Origin: Spirosoma agri
Lineage (GTDB): Bacteria > Bacteroidota > Bacteroidia > Cytophagales > Spirosomataceae
Assembly (NCBI RefSeq): GCF_010747415.1
Contig: NZ_JAAGNZ010000001.1
Coordinates: 2,170,001 to 2,234,000, forward strand
Direction of reading: 5' to 3'
DNA length: 64,000 nt
How positions within the stretch are numbered: position 1 is the stretch's first letter; each line of letters opens with the position of its first letter. The notes under the pieces are model-generated. The model made no database searches. It was not told the DNA's origin and was given only the letters and a program-made list of their open reading frames with translations. This document shows, piece after piece, positions 45,555 to 54,431 of this stretch. The translations under genes and the position numbers were made by a program.

Positions 45555-46097
45555 TTATGCCCGTGCTGGCCTTAATACGGTGAAGCGTTGTTGCAGCAGG
45601 TAGTAGCCACCAAACAAAACGGTAGTAAAGAACAGGTCGCCCAGTAAGCCGTTCAGGAAGAAAGACGTACCATTATAAAACGCCATACCCGCTACATAGC
45701 AGGTCATCAGCCCCGCTGGTGTCTGCGGATAGTACATGCTACCGTACCACACGGCAAAGTTCGTGATCAGAAAAAACAGTACGGATGATGCAACCGAAGT
45801 AGCCGCTACGCGCCACGCCGACGGTTGACGAAGTGCCCACAGGCCCAACAGCCAGATTAGCGTAAAACTCCCATAAACAGCGCCCATCGTACTATGAAAG
45901 CCAATCAGCGCATCACTCAGCAGCAGGGCTGCCAGCGGAGCAACCAGGCCAAGCCACTTCCGTTCAAACGTTGCCGCGCCAAATAGCGCCAGAGCCGCAA
46001 TGGGCGTAACGTTTGGCCAGTGGGGCAACAGGCGAAACAGCGCCGTAACCAGCACAATGACCGTAAGGGTAACCAAACGAATTTGCAGTGATTTCAT
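45555..46097 (-). CDS. DUF6580 family membrane protein in the B12 operon, possible transporter
   Basis: A 180-residue protein with about five hydrophobic helices. The N-terminal phrase LFRLLPHWPNVTPIAALALFGAATF, with its Asn-Pro turn, and LLSDALIGFHSTM are typical of DUF6580, whose size and helix number resemble ECF-transporter substrate-binding subunits. It starts eight bases after the stop of the alpha-ribazole phosphatase-like gene and ends at the operon terminator. Uptake of a corrinoid or of a lower-ligand base is thus the natural guess. No ECF energising subunits are nearby. Confidence 0.75.
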   Translation of the reverse strand: MKSLQIRLVTLTVIVLVTALFRLLPHWPNVTPIAALALFGAATFERKWLGLVAPLAALLLSDALIGFHSTMGAVYGSFTLIWLLGLWALRQPSAWRVAATSVASSVLFFLITNFAVWYGSMYYPQTPAGLMTCYVAGMAFYNGTSFFLNGLLGDLFFTTVLFGGYYLLQQRFTVLRPARA

Positions 46098-46105
46098 AAA
46101 ATTTA

Positions 46106-46765
46106 TCAGCGGTTAATGTATTGAACCGTGTACGAAGAATCCGTGATTGTGAGTTTCGTCACCGCGCCATAGTCGAGATTAAGACGGTAGGCATTCTGCA
46201 AAGATAAATCCAGAAACAGACAGAGCAAAGCCCGAATCACGCCACCATGCGAAACAACGAATACGGGCTCAGACGATTGCACCTGCGCCAATGGCTGAAT
46301 TTTCTCCTGCCAGAAAGCGCTAACCCGTTCGAAAACATCGCTGAAATTCTCACCGTTTGGGGTTCTGACGTTTACGAAATCAGCCATCCACGGGTCCAGC
46401 ACCTCACGACCAATGTCAGCCCAGGGGGTCATTTCCCAATCGCCGAAAAAGAATTCTTTGAGTCGGTCATCGAACTGCACCGGTAGCGGATGCTCACCGA
46501 CAACGGCAGTCTGACCCGGTGCGGTTTCGATCTGACTCCCAGGTGAAAACGCAGCCGCCAGATCACTGGCTAATCGCTGACAGCGGCTTAGTGGCGAAGA
46601 GAAAATAGCCGATGGACGTTGCCATGCCGGATCGTCACCGGGCAGATGAGCCAGCAGCCGATCCCGCTGTTCTTCATACGTGTCGGCAAGGTCAACGTCC
46701 GATTGTCCGTAGGCAACACGTCGCCCAACGGCAACTTCGGTATGACGAATCAGGTAAACGTCCAT
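46106..46765 (-). CDS. cobC: histidine phosphatase, probable alpha-ribazole phosphatase
   Basis: A 219-residue histidine phosphatase. The phosphoacceptor is His8 in LIRHTE, with the second conserved His in VVSHGGVIRAL. In the cobalamin operon, directly after cobS, it most likely removes the phosphate from alpha-ribazole 5'-phosphate or adenosylcobalamin 5'-phosphate. The family is broad, so the symbol rests mainly on context. Confidence 0.83.
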   Translation of the reverse strand: MDVYLIRHTEVAVGRRVAYGQSDVDLADTYEEQRDRLLAHLPGDDPAWQRPSAIFSSPLSRCQRLASDLAAAFSPGSQIETAPGQTAVVGEHPLPVQFDDRLKEFFFGDWEMTPWADIGREVLDPWMADFVNVRTPNGENFSDVFERVSAFWQEKIQPLAQVQSSEPVFVVSHGGVIRALLCLFLDLSLQNAYRLNLDYGAVTKLTITDSSYTVQYINR

Positions 46766-46783
46766 AAGGTAGAAGAGAATAGG

Positions 46784-47566
46784 TCAGACTGAGACCCAGA
46801 GTAAGGAAACAAACGACAGGTAAATAATAACTTCGGTAATTTGTTGAGTAGCACCGAGGCAATCGCCGGTGTAGCCGCCGAGCCACTTCCCGAAAAACCA
46901 CACGAGCCGCCACCGAACCAAAGCCAGCGGAATCAGGAAAAGTAAATAGATCCAGAGGGTTGTATACACGACCAGTGCAATCAGGGGTAGTAAACCGAAA
47001 ATAGCCGCGATGGTTAGCTGACCAGCGGTAATGCCCTGCGCAATGGGCTTTGCCTTAGCGTCGAGGTCTTCGCGGGCGTAGGGCAGAGCCCGAATAACCG
47101 TTGTGGCCGTCAACCGACTCAGGCTATGGGCTGAAATGTACTTCAGCGCGACCCCCCACCCAAACGATTCAACGGTCAGCATCGATTGCAGCGCGAAAAA
47201 TTTGACCGCCAACAGTAACCCCAGACCAATGGTACCGTAGGTTCCCAGACGGCTGTCTTTCATGATGGTCAGAATTTTCTCTTTCGTCCAGCCACCGCCG
47301 AAGCCATCGCATACATCAGCGAACCCGTCTTCGTGAAAAGCGCCCGTCACCCAGACCGTAGCAATCATGCTGAACAGAATCGGTAAATAGGTTGGCGGGA
47401 ACAGTAGCGTACATAGCCAGTACATACCAACCCCAATCCCGCCCACGATCCAGCCGATCAGCGGAAAAAATACCGTCGACCGATTCAAGGCCTCCGCCGA
47501 GTGATCGATCGATTTTGGCACCGGTAATCGGGTGTAAAACATGAGGGCGGTAAAGAAGAGTCTCAA
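46784..47566 (-). CDS. cobS: adenosylcobinamide-GDP ribazoletransferase
   Basis: A 260-residue integral membrane enzyme that joins adenosylcobinamide-GDP with alpha-ribazole (phosphate) in the last step of B12 assembly. The signature FHEDGFADVCDGFGGG near residues 97-112 is the metal-binding core, followed by MKDSRLGTYG. Six or so hydrophobic helices make up the rest. It is 18 bases upstream of the phosphatase gene. A 152-base gap separates it from cobT, with a small GGGTT-AACCC palindrome at about 47683-47698. Confidence 0.95.
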   Translation of the reverse strand: MRLFFTALMFYTRLPVPKSIDHSAEALNRSTVFFPLIGWIVGGIGVGMYWLCTLLFPPTYLPILFSMIATVWVTGAFHEDGFADVCDGFGGGWTKEKILTIMKDSRLGTYGTIGLGLLLAVKFFALQSMLTVESFGWGVALKYISAHSLSRLTATTVIRALPYAREDLDAKAKPIAQGITAGQLTIAAIFGLLPLIALVVYTTLWIYLLFLIPLALVRWRLVWFFGKWLGGYTGDCLGATQQITEVIIYLSFVSLLWVSV

Positions 47567-47718
47567 CTTGATAAGGTTTGTTTATGACGAATGTGGAGCC
47601 AATGTAAACGTGGCTGAGTCAAGCTCCCGCTTTGTCTTAGTGACTAAGCTGACGGGCCAAATAGCGCTTGTCCCAGCCACGAACGGGTTAAAACCCGTGA
47701 TACGATTACATACCGCTT

Positions 47719-48732
47719 TTATAAACTGTCCATCGTGGCCATTTCATTCAGCATCCCGACGGCAGCCTGCACGATGGGGTAGGCAAGGGCACACCCAGTA
47801 CCTTCGCCCAGTCGCAGATTAAGCGTGAGCAGGGGCTGCGCATTTAAAAAGTTGAGCATCAACTGATGGCCGGTCTCGTCAGATTGATGGCAGAAAATAC
47901 AATGCTGTCGTACGGCAGGGTTAAGGGCATGGGCGACCAGCAGAGCCGCCGTGGCAATAAATCCGTCGATTAGGATGAGCATACCGTTTTCGGTGGCCTG
48001 TAATAAACCGCCCACAATGGCCGCAATCTCCAGACCGCCCATGGCCGTCAAAATGGCCATGGGGTCGGTTAGCTGAACGTATTGATCAGCGACTTCCCGT
48101 AGGATCGACCGTTTATGAGCCAGCCCGGAGTCCGTAAGCCCCGTCCCGCGACCAACGCATTGCTCCAGCGGCAGATTCGTCAGGCGGTGCATCAACAGCG
48201 CGGCAGAAGCGGTGTTGCCGATGCCCATTTCGCCGAAACCAATCACGTTGCAATCCCGGTATTGAACCCCATTGACCAGCGTTTTTCCGGCATCAATAGC
48301 CGCTTCGCATTCGTCGGGTGTCATGGCAGCCTCGTAGCGCATGTTACGGGTGCCCGGCCGGATCTTATATTTTACAAAGTTATCGGTGTTTTCTTCGAAG
48401 GAACCGTTGACGCCTACATCGCACACTAACAGGTTCAGCCCATTCTGCCGGCAAAACACGTTGATGGCCGCACCGCCCGCGATGAAGTTTCTGACCATGC
48501 TATAGGTAATGTCGGCTGGGTAAGCGCTGACGCCTTCAGCCGCCAGTCCATGATCGCCCGCAAAAACCAACAGGTGCGGATTGCTGAGAGCGGGTGTCTC
48601 CGTCCGTTGGATCAAGGCGATTTGAAGGGCCAGTTCTTCGAGCCGACCCAGTGCACCAAGTGGTTTCGTTTTATGATCGATGCGCTGGCGAACGGTCGTT
48701 TCTAACGTAATGAGTGATGAAGTGAGCGTCAT
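47719..48732 (-). CDS. cobT: nicotinate-nucleotide--dimethylbenzimidazole phosphoribosyltransferase
   Basis: A 337-residue enzyme that makes alpha-ribazole phosphate from nicotinate mononucleotide and dimethylbenzimidazole. Typical phrases are KPLGALGRLEELA near the start, VFAGDHGLAAEGVSAYP, GEMGIGNTASAALL, LTDSGLAHK, and the catalytic Glu in LRLGEGTGCALA near the C terminus. It is first in the cobT-cobS-cobC-DUF6580 order. The cobU-type kinase is not here. No cobalamin riboswitch is seen in the 82 bases before it; that gap is filled by the terminator of the upstream gene. Confidence 0.96.
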   Translation of the reverse strand: MTLTSSLITLETTVRQRIDHKTKPLGALGRLEELALQIALIQRTETPALSNPHLLVFAGDHGLAAEGVSAYPADITYSMVRNFIAGGAAINVFCRQNGLNLLVCDVGVNGSFEENTDNFVKYKIRPGTRNMRYEAAMTPDECEAAIDAGKTLVNGVQYRDCNVIGFGEMGIGNTASAALLMHRLTNLPLEQCVGRGTGLTDSGLAHKRSILREVADQYVQLTDPMAILTAMGGLEIAAIVGGLLQATENGMLILIDGFIATAALLVAHALNPAVRQHCIFCHQSDETGHQLMLNFLNAQPLLTLNLRLGEGTGCALAYPIVQAAVGMLNEMATMDSL

Positions 48733-48745
48733 CGGTTGATAGGGT

Positions 48746-48797
48746 AAAAAAAGTCAATTTTCGGTGATGCGTCGTGTACTAGTGCATCACCGAAAAT
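48746..48797 (-). terminator. terminator after the MazG-like gene
   Basis: Perfect 14-base arms (48757-48770 and 48784-48797) are followed on the minus strand by seven T residues (48752-48746). It separates the upstream gene run from cobT. Confidence 0.85.
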
Positions 48798-48814
48798 GGT
48801 TATTCAGATATTCG

Positions 48815-49285
48815 TCAATCGACGTTTAGTATGGTTTCTAGATCGGCAGGGGAGTAGTTGATACTCTTGAGCGTTTTCTGGTCGGCGTCGCGGTAGACCA
48901 GGAATTTACCGTCTGATTCAACATAGTGGCAATCAACACCTTTCGCCTGGTACTGCGCTACGGTTGCTTCGGCCTCTTCGACGGTCAGGCAAGCTTTGCT
49001 CATGTTCGACCGTTGAACTTCTTCGAACAGGGCCTTGAATTTATCGCCCAGGCCAAATTCCAGCACCGCACCAGACAGAACATATTGTAAATCGCAGAGC
49101 GCATCGGCCACCGCGACAATGTCACCCGCGACGATGGCTTCTCTAAATTCGTCGAGTTCTTCGGCCAGCAGCGCTACCCGCAGTCCACAACGGGATTCGG
49201 ATGGAATTTGGGGTGTGTCGAGAACGGGGGCATGAAAGGTGCGGTGAAATTCCGCAACCTGGGTAAGTGAATCAGGTGAATGCAT
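48815..49285 (-). CDS. MazG-like nucleotide pyrophosphohydrolase
   Basis: A 156-residue all-alpha NTP pyrophosphohydrolase of the MazG/PRA-PH type. The metal site is formed by LLAEELDEFREA (EExxE) and DALCDLQYVLSG (ExxD-like). The C-terminal 50 residues (CHYVESDGKFLVYRDADQK) are an added short domain. It may remove damaged nucleoside triphosphates; the substrate is not shown. It lies six bases after MarC. Confidence 0.85.
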   Translation of the reverse strand: MHSPDSLTQVAEFHRTFHAPVLDTPQIPSESRCGLRVALLAEELDEFREAIVAGDIVAVADALCDLQYVLSGAVLEFGLGDKFKALFEEVQRSNMSKACLTVEEAEATVAQYQAKGVDCHYVESDGKFLVYRDADQKTLKSINYSPADLETILNVD

Positions 49286-49290
49286 ATTGT

Positions 49291-49869
49291 TTAGAAATCA
49301 GCGATCAGGTTGGTTTTGAACAGCTTAATGGCGATTGCCAAGAGGATGATGCCGAAGATTTTACGAAGTACCGCCAGTCCACCTGATCCTAACCGGGTTT
49401 CGAGCCAGCCCGATGATTTCAGAACCGCGTAGATCAGGAACAGATTCAGTACAATACCGACGATGATGTTAACGATCTGGTATTCCGCGCGCAGGGAGAT
49501 AATGGTCGTTAACGTCCCGGCACCCGCAATGAGCGGAAAAGCGATGGGTACGATGTGCGTTGCTCCGCCCGTACTGGTTTCGTCGGGTTTGAAAATGGTG
49601 CGGCCCAGAATCATCTCCAGGCCAATCAGAAAGATAATCAGGGCACCGGCTACCGCAAATGAGGCAACATCGACGCCAAATAATTTCAGTAGGCGTTCGC
49701 CAACGAACAGGAACGAGACCATAAGCGCACCCGATACCAGCGTTGCCCGTTCGGATTCGATCTTGCCGACTTTTTTGCGCAGATCAATAATAACTGGTAA
49801 TGAGCCAATTACGTCGATAACGGAGAACAAGATGAGCGTAACTGAAGCAATTTCCTTTATGTTGAACAT
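49291..49869 (-). CDS. MarC family membrane protein
   Basis: A 192-residue inner membrane protein with six hydrophobic helices. The MarC signature appears in IVPIAFPLIAGAGTLTTIISL, with its Pro and Gly residues. The family was linked to multiple antibiotic resistance, but this was later questioned, and its transport role is unknown. It starts 17 bases after the aminotransferase stop, so the three genes from 50927 to 48815 form a unit. Confidence 0.92.
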   Translation of the reverse strand: MFNIKEIASVTLILFSVIDVIGSLPVIIDLRKKVGKIESERATLVSGALMVSFLFVGERLLKLFGVDVASFAVAGALIIFLIGLEMILGRTIFKPDETSTGGATHIVPIAFPLIAGAGTLTTIISLRAEYQIVNIIVGIVLNLFLIYAVLKSSGWLETRLGSGGLAVLRKIFGIILLAIAIKLFKTNLIADF

Positions 49870-49886
49870 GGTGATTGTGTACCATT

Positions 49887-50927
49887 CTACGAGTAGTGCT
49901 GCTGGAATGACAAAAGGAATCGCTTTAAGGTTTCAATCTCACTGTCAGTAATGGCCGGGAAATTGGCAATGCGGAAGGTCGTCGTTTTCCAGTCGCCATA
50001 GCCATTGCCCAGCGTGATACCCGCCTGTTGAGCAGCCTGTTTGATCGTCTTGACATCTGCTTCGGAACCCTCGATGGCAATCACCGTATCGGATCGCTCG
50101 GCCGGATTTTTGACTAACAACCGGAAGGGCGATGATGCCATTTCCTGTTCGAAAAAGGTGTACCAGCTGGCCGCTCGTTTTCTGGTGATCGCATCGACCT
50201 CGGCAATGGGCTGTACTTGCTGCATTACGCGCATGAGCAGGTAAATGCCCAGCCCATTGGGTGTGTAAGGCGTCTGGAACTTTGCGAAGTTTTCGTGAAT
50301 GAACAGCAGACTGTTATAGTGGTCGTTTTCGCCGATGGCCTGCGCCTTGCTGAGTGCCGCCGGTGAATAAATCAATACCGCCAGTCCGGCCGGTAAACCG
50401 AAGCACTTCTGCACCGACGCGAACCAGACATCGGCCAAGGTCCAGTCGAAAGCGATACCGGCCATCGATGATACCGCATCTACAGCAATCAGGGCTGAAC
50501 CGTCTTTTCCGGAAAAGTCCCGTCGAAACTGCGCCAGTGTTTCCATCGTGACCTGCGTACCGTTCGAGGTTTCATTCTGTACGAGACACAGTACATCGGC
50601 CTGATTAAGTTCAACCGGTGGTTTGATGCGGTAGGCGTATTCTGCCCATTTTTTGCCAAAAGCACCTCCGTATGGATGTAGACTGGCCTGCCCCGTCAGC
50701 GACTGTGCCACAATTTCCCAACACTCCGTTGCCGACGACACGAACGCAATGTGGTAATCGGCGGGGATGGCCAGCTTGTCGTGCAATAACCTGACCGTCT
50801 CTTTGACAATAGCCATGAACCCCGCGCTACGGTGGTTCAAACTGACAACGCCTTCGCGAATGGCTTCGGCTGCGTAGTCGGCTACCTGCGGATATACTTT
50901 CGATGGACCAGGGTAAAAGGTAATCAT
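49887..50927 (-). CDS. class V aminotransferase (phosphoserine aminotransferase-like)
   Basis: A 346-residue pyridoxal-phosphate enzyme of fold type I. FYPGPSKV at the start, SSATECWE (cofactor phosphate site), VDAVSSMAG with its Asp, and the Schiff-base Lys in ASVQKCFGLPAG are visible. It reads like the SerC or alanine-glyoxylate aminotransferase groups, so it could make phosphoserine; context does not decide. It heads a tight run with MarC and the MazG-like gene, 90 bases after aroQ. Confidence 0.87.
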   Translation of the reverse strand: MITFYPGPSKVYPQVADYAAEAIREGVVSLNHRSAGFMAIVKETVRLLHDKLAIPADYHIAFVSSATECWEIVAQSLTGQASLHPYGGAFGKKWAEYAYRIKPPVELNQADVLCLVQNETSNGTQVTMETLAQFRRDFSGKDGSALIAVDAVSSMAGIAFDWTLADVWFASVQKCFGLPAGLAVLIYSPAALSKAQAIGENDHYNSLLFIHENFAKFQTPYTPNGLGIYLLMRVMQQVQPIAEVDAITRKRAASWYTFFEQEMASSPFRLLVKNPAERSDTVIAIEGSEADVKTIKQAAQQAGITLGNGYGDWKTTTFRIANFPAITDSEIETLKRFLLSFQQHYS

Positions 50928-51017
50928 GTCGATTAGCGATTAATGGACAATGGCCAGCGGACGTAACCGGCAGTTGATAAGCGTTTGGGGTAATTTGTCA
51001 TTGAAAATGGCCGTTGA

Positions 51018-51440
51018 TTACTCACTGATCAGGTATCGTACGGCCATCTCGTAGCCTTTGAGACCAAGACCAACGACGACACCCTTGCATTTGGCCGACA
51101 GATAACTGTGGTGACGAAACGATTCGCGGGCGTGCACGTTAGAGATATGGACCTCAACCGCCGGGGCCGTAATGGCCGAGAGCGCGTCGGCAATAGCAAT
51201 GGAGGTGTGGGTATAAGCCCCTGCATTGATCACGATACCATCGATGGTAAAGCCAAGCTCATGGATTTTATCCAGCAGCTCACCCTCGTGATTCGACTGA
51301 AAATAGCGAAGTTGCACATCGGGAAACAGATCTTCCAGCGTTTTGAGGTAATCGACGAACGAGCGGTTGCCATAAATACCCGGTTCGCGTTTGCCGAGCA
51401 GGTTCAGGTTGGGGCCGTTAATGATGAGGATCTGTTTCAT
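51018..51440 (-). CDS. aroQ: type II 3-dehydroquinate dehydratase
   Basis: A 140-residue shikimate-pathway enzyme that dehydrates 3-dehydroquinate. INGPNLNLLGKREPGIYG near the start, FQSNHEGELLDKIHE, INAGAYTHTSIA and EVHISNVHARESFRHHSY match the type II family, including the lid Arg/Tyr and catalytic His. I chose the ATG at 51440; longer frames add 57 residues with no family likeness. It is divergent from xerD across 84 bases. Confidence 0.95.
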   Translation of the reverse strand: MKQILIINGPNLNLLGKREPGIYGNRSFVDYLKTLEDLFPDVQLRYFQSNHEGELLDKIHELGFTIDGIVINAGAYTHTSIAIADALSAITAPAVEVHISNVHARESFRHHSYLSAKCKGVVVGLGLKGYEMAVRYLISE

Positions 51441-51524
51441 ACTATAACCTGGATGTCCACGTCCGGGAGTAAGGGTAATACAATCAATGTTTTTCGTCGG
51501 GAGGTGGTCGTCCCGGCTACTCGT

Positions 51525-52436
51525 ATGTGGCAAAGTTATATAAACGCCTTCAAGAACTACCTTAAACTCGAACGGTCGTTGTCCGAAAACTCCGTAGAAG
51601 CTTACCTGCACGACGCCGAAAAACTCTATCAGTTCATCCTGCTAACTGAGCCCGAGTTGTCGCCCATGCAAATGACGGAGAAGCAGTTACTGAACTTTTT
51701 GGCCTATCTGGGCGAGTTGGGTTTATCGGCGCATAGTCAGGCGCGCATCCTGTCGGGATTAAAATCATTTTTTAGCTATCTGATCCTCGAAAACCTGATC
51801 CAGATCGATCCGACGCAATTGGTGGAAGCCCCGAAGCTGGGCCGGAAACTGCCCGACACGCTCAGTTTTCCCGAAATTGAAGGGATGCTGGCTGCTATTG
51901 ACCTGTCGACACCCGGTGGCACCCGCGACCGGGCTATGCTCGAAGTCCTGTACAGTTCGGGCCTTCGGGTGTCGGAATTGCTCAATTTACGGTTGACAAA
52001 TTGCTTTTTTGACGCGGGGTTCATCCGTGTCATTGGCAAAGGCGATAAGATGCGACTAGTTCCCATTGGACAGGATGCTATGCACTACACGCGCATCTAT
52101 ATCGAGCACGTTCGTTCGACACTGGATATTCAGAAAGGGGACGAAGATGCCATTTTCCTCAACCTGCGCGGGAAACAATTATCCCGTATTTCAGTCTTTA
52201 CAACCATCAAAAAATTAGCGGACGAGGTAGGAATTCAAAAAAATATCAGCCCGCACACGTTCCGGCATTCATTTGCCACGCACCTGATCGAAGGCGGGGC
52301 CGATCTGCGGGCCGTTCAGCAGATGTTGGGACACGAATCAATTACTACCACCGAGATATACACCCACCTCGACCGCGACTACTTACAGCAAACGCTTCGG
52401 GAGTTTCACCCGAGAAGTCAGAAACGGAAGGGTTAG
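51525..52436 (+). CDS. xerD: tyrosine recombinase XerD
   Basis: A 303-residue site-specific recombinase that resolves chromosome dimers at dif with a XerC partner. The N-terminal SAM-like domain (about 1-100) begins MWQSYINAFKNYLKLE. All catalytic residues are present: Arg148 (SSGLRVSEL), Lys172 (GKGDKMR), His244 and Arg247 (HTFRHSF), His270 (LGHESI) and Tyr279 (TEIYTHL). I chose the ATG at 51525, since the longer frame runs back through aroQ on the other strand. No integrated element is linked to it, so it is the housekeeping enzyme. Confidence 0.94.
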   Translation: MWQSYINAFKNYLKLERSLSENSVEAYLHDAEKLYQFILLTEPELSPMQMTEKQLLNFLAYLGELGLSAHSQARILSGLKSFFSYLILENLIQIDPTQLVEAPKLGRKLPDTLSFPEIEGMLAAIDLSTPGGTRDRAMLEVLYSSGLRVSELLNLRLTNCFFDAGFIRVIGKGDKMRLVPIGQDAMHYTRIYIEHVRSTLDIQKGDEDAIFLNLRGKQLSRISVFTTIKKLADEVGIQKNISPHTFRHSFATHLIEGGADLRAVQQMLGHESITTTEIYTHLDRDYLQQTLREFHPRSQKRKG

Positions 52437-52802
52437 CTAGCTTTCTAACCCGCCCTAACTGAATCCTGAATCCGCTTTACTCTATACCTTGTCCATACAA
52501 TTGAGATGAAAAAGAAAAACGCTTCGCTGTAACAGGCATGAGCGTGCCGCCGGGAGATTCAAGCAAAAAAAAGTCCCCGCTATCGAAACGATGGCGGGGA
52601 ACCCCGAACCTACTAACCCAAAACTAATGAACTAATACTATTATTATGTTTTTAAAATCGTTGATTCGGATTGACACCACAGGCTCCGTTGATCGATGCG
52701 TGTGCGCCAGCTATAATGTTTATTTATTTACTTAAAAATAAACAAAACTCGTGCCATATTTCATTTGAATGATTTTAAATTAATAAGAATGCTCCTATTT
52801 GT
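52437..52802. other. 366-base intergenic region with a strong hairpin
   Basis: It contains a short hairpin over the xerD stop (GGGTTAG/CTAACCC, 52430-52451), a strong GC-rich hairpin at 52574-52600, then an A-rich unstructured stretch and a 29-codon frame (52646 onward, MFLKSLIR). The right half is A/T-rich, as expected before the aminotransferase gene. Confidence 0.55.
52565..52600 (-). terminator. strong hairpin with T-run on the minus strand
   Basis: The stem 52574-52585 with 52589-52600 pairs over 12 bases with one G-U, around a three-base loop. Eight A residues precede it (52565-52572), so it reads as an intrinsic terminator only on the minus strand. No minus-strand gene ends here. Confidence 0.6.
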
Positions 52803-54002
52803 ATGCAAATAATGGAAAATATTTCTCTAAAAAATCAGCAAACGCAATTTAGTTTACCAGACGGTATCCATTATTTGAATTGCGCCACCCGTGCACCCTT
52901 AAGTAAGTTAGCCGAGCAGGCTGGTTACGATGCAGTTAGACGGGATACGAACCCGTTTGGTCTCCGTCCCGACGATTTTTTTCGCGGAGCCGTCCGCGTT
53001 CGTGCGTTATTCTCCGAATTGATCAATAATCCTGACCCCGATCGGATTGCAATCGTGCCATCTGTTTCCTACGGTATGGCTGTGGTTGCCCGTAACCTGC
53101 CTCATAAGCCCGGTATACAGGCTGGGCAGACGATCGTCCTTCTCGAAAGCGAATTTCCGAGTGATGTGTACGCCTGGGAACGCGTCAGTCAGGAAGTGGG
53201 GCTAACGATCAAGACGGTTCGTATGCCCGATCAATTTCCCAAAGGACCCGTCTGGAACGAACGATTACTCGATGCGATCGGACCCGATACCGCCCTGGTA
53301 CTGGCTCCCCCCGTGCACTGGATGTATGGCGTTCAGTTCGACCTGGAGGCAGTCGGAAAACGGGCGCGGGAGGTAGGGGCGTGGTTTGCCGTAGACGGGA
53401 CACAGGCCATCGGTGCGCTGCCGTTTGATCTGGCGGCCAGTCAACCTGACGCAGTTGTATGTGCTGGTTATAAATGGCTGATGGGGCCTTATTCGCTGGG
53501 GTTAGCGTATTTCGGTCCCGCTTTCGATGAGGGCATTCCGCTAGAAGAGGGCTGGATGAATCGACTGGACAGTAATCAATTTCACCGGTTGATGGATTAT
53601 CAGCCCGCTTACCGACCCAAGGCGTATCGCTACAACGTCGGCGAACAGTCCCATTTTATCCAGATGCCCATGCTGGAGGCATCGCTGACGCAGCTGCTTG
53701 ACTGGAAACCCGAACGAATTCAGGCGTATACGGAAGATCTGATGCAACACGCGTGGCCAGCACTGGAGCAACTTGGCTGTTTCATCGAACCCGTACACGG
53801 TAAACAGGGACGCAGTCACCATCTGGTTGGGCTTTGGTTGCCCGACTACGCCGACCCAATGGCTGTTCAACAGGCGCTGCTGGCCGAGAAGGTTGCCGTT
53901 TCGCCCCGCGCCCGGGCTCTGCGAATCGCACCACATCTGTACAATACACCCGCTGATGTCGATGCACTGGTGGGCGTACTGACAGACGTACTCAAGCGGT
54001 AG
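52803..54002 (+). CDS. class V aminotransferase-fold protein (cysteine desulfurase/kynureninase-like)
   Basis: A 399-residue pyridoxal-phosphate enzyme. The N terminus has YLNCATRAPLS, followed by the phosphate-site region VPSVSYGMAVVA. VDGTQAIGALPFDL carries the cofactor-ring Asp, and AGYKWLMGPYSLGLAYF the Schiff-base Lys. No mobile Cys loop of a true IscS is obvious, so the label cysteine desulfurase may be wrong; a lyase or isopenicillin N epimerase-like activity is possible. Met1 or Met4 may be the start. It stands alone and faces the VOC gene. Confidence 0.84.
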   Translation: MQIMENISLKNQQTQFSLPDGIHYLNCATRAPLSKLAEQAGYDAVRRDTNPFGLRPDDFFRGAVRVRALFSELINNPDPDRIAIVPSVSYGMAVVARNLPHKPGIQAGQTIVLLESEFPSDVYAWERVSQEVGLTIKTVRMPDQFPKGPVWNERLLDAIGPDTALVLAPPVHWMYGVQFDLEAVGKRAREVGAWFAVDGTQAIGALPFDLAASQPDAVVCAGYKWLMGPYSLGLAYFGPAFDEGIPLEEGWMNRLDSNQFHRLMDYQPAYRPKAYRYNVGEQSHFIQMPMLEASLTQLLDWKPERIQAYTEDLMQHAWPALEQLGCFIEPVHGKQGRSHHLVGLWLPDYADPMAVQQALLAEKVAVSPRARALRIAPHLYNTPADVDALVGVLTDVLKR

Positions 54003-54039
54003 GCAAGCTAATAACCGCTCACGTCAGCGAATAGATGCG

Positions 54040-54429
54040 TTACGCTTCGTACAACTCAAGGGGTAAATCGTCCGGGTCAGCAAAAAAGGTAAATCGCCGA
54101 CCCGTTTGCTCATCGACTCGGATCGGTTCGGTTACTACACCTTGTTGATTCAGTTGAGCGACAGCGGCATCAAGGTCGTGTACGGCAAAGGCCAGATGGC
54201 GCAGACCGAGTGCTTCGGGTCGGGAAGGTCGTTTTTGTGGGCTTGGAAACGAAAACAGCTCAATTATGTACTGACCGTTGAGGGCCAGATCTAATTTGTA
54301 CGACTGTCGTTCGTGGCGATAGACCTCGCCCAGGATCGTTAGACCCAGTATATCGGTGTAAAAATGTTTGGACGTTGGGTAGTCCGAACAGATGATGGCA
54401 ATGTGGTGTACGGCGGCTAGGTTCAGCAT
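54040..54429 (-). CDS. VOC (glyoxalase-like) family protein, YaeR type
   Basis: A 129-residue vicinal-oxygen-chelate protein. Two beta-alpha-beta modules contain VHHIAIICSDY, the GQYIIELFSF strand, LRHLAFAVHDL and LPLELYE, which supply the His/Glu metal ligands. The order fits the YaeR (GloA2) group, whose substrate is not settled. It begins two bases after the stop of the small membrane protein gene. Confidence 0.9.
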   Translation of the reverse strand: MLNLAAVHHIAIICSDYPTSKHFYTDILGLTILGEVYRHERQSYKLDLALNGQYIIELFSFPSPQKRPSRPEALGLRHLAFAVHDLDAAVAQLNQQGVVTEPIRVDEQTGRRFTFFADPDDLPLELYEA

Positions 54430-54431
54430 AC

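Noticed and set aside
48733..48814. Cobalamin riboswitch before cobT
   Set aside because: The gap is only 82 bases and is mostly the terminator of the upstream gene; no B12-box motif is visible.
51108..51524. 139-codon extension before xerD
   Set aside because: It runs antisense through aroQ; the recombinase domain starts at the ATG at 51525.
51441..51611. 57-codon extension of aroQ
   Set aside because: It overlaps the xerD start region and has no dehydratase likeness; the family start matches the ATG at 51440.
51525..52436. XerD as the integrase of a mobile element
   Set aside because: The neighbours are housekeeping genes, with no attachment repeats or phage genes, and the sequence fits the chromosomal XerD type.
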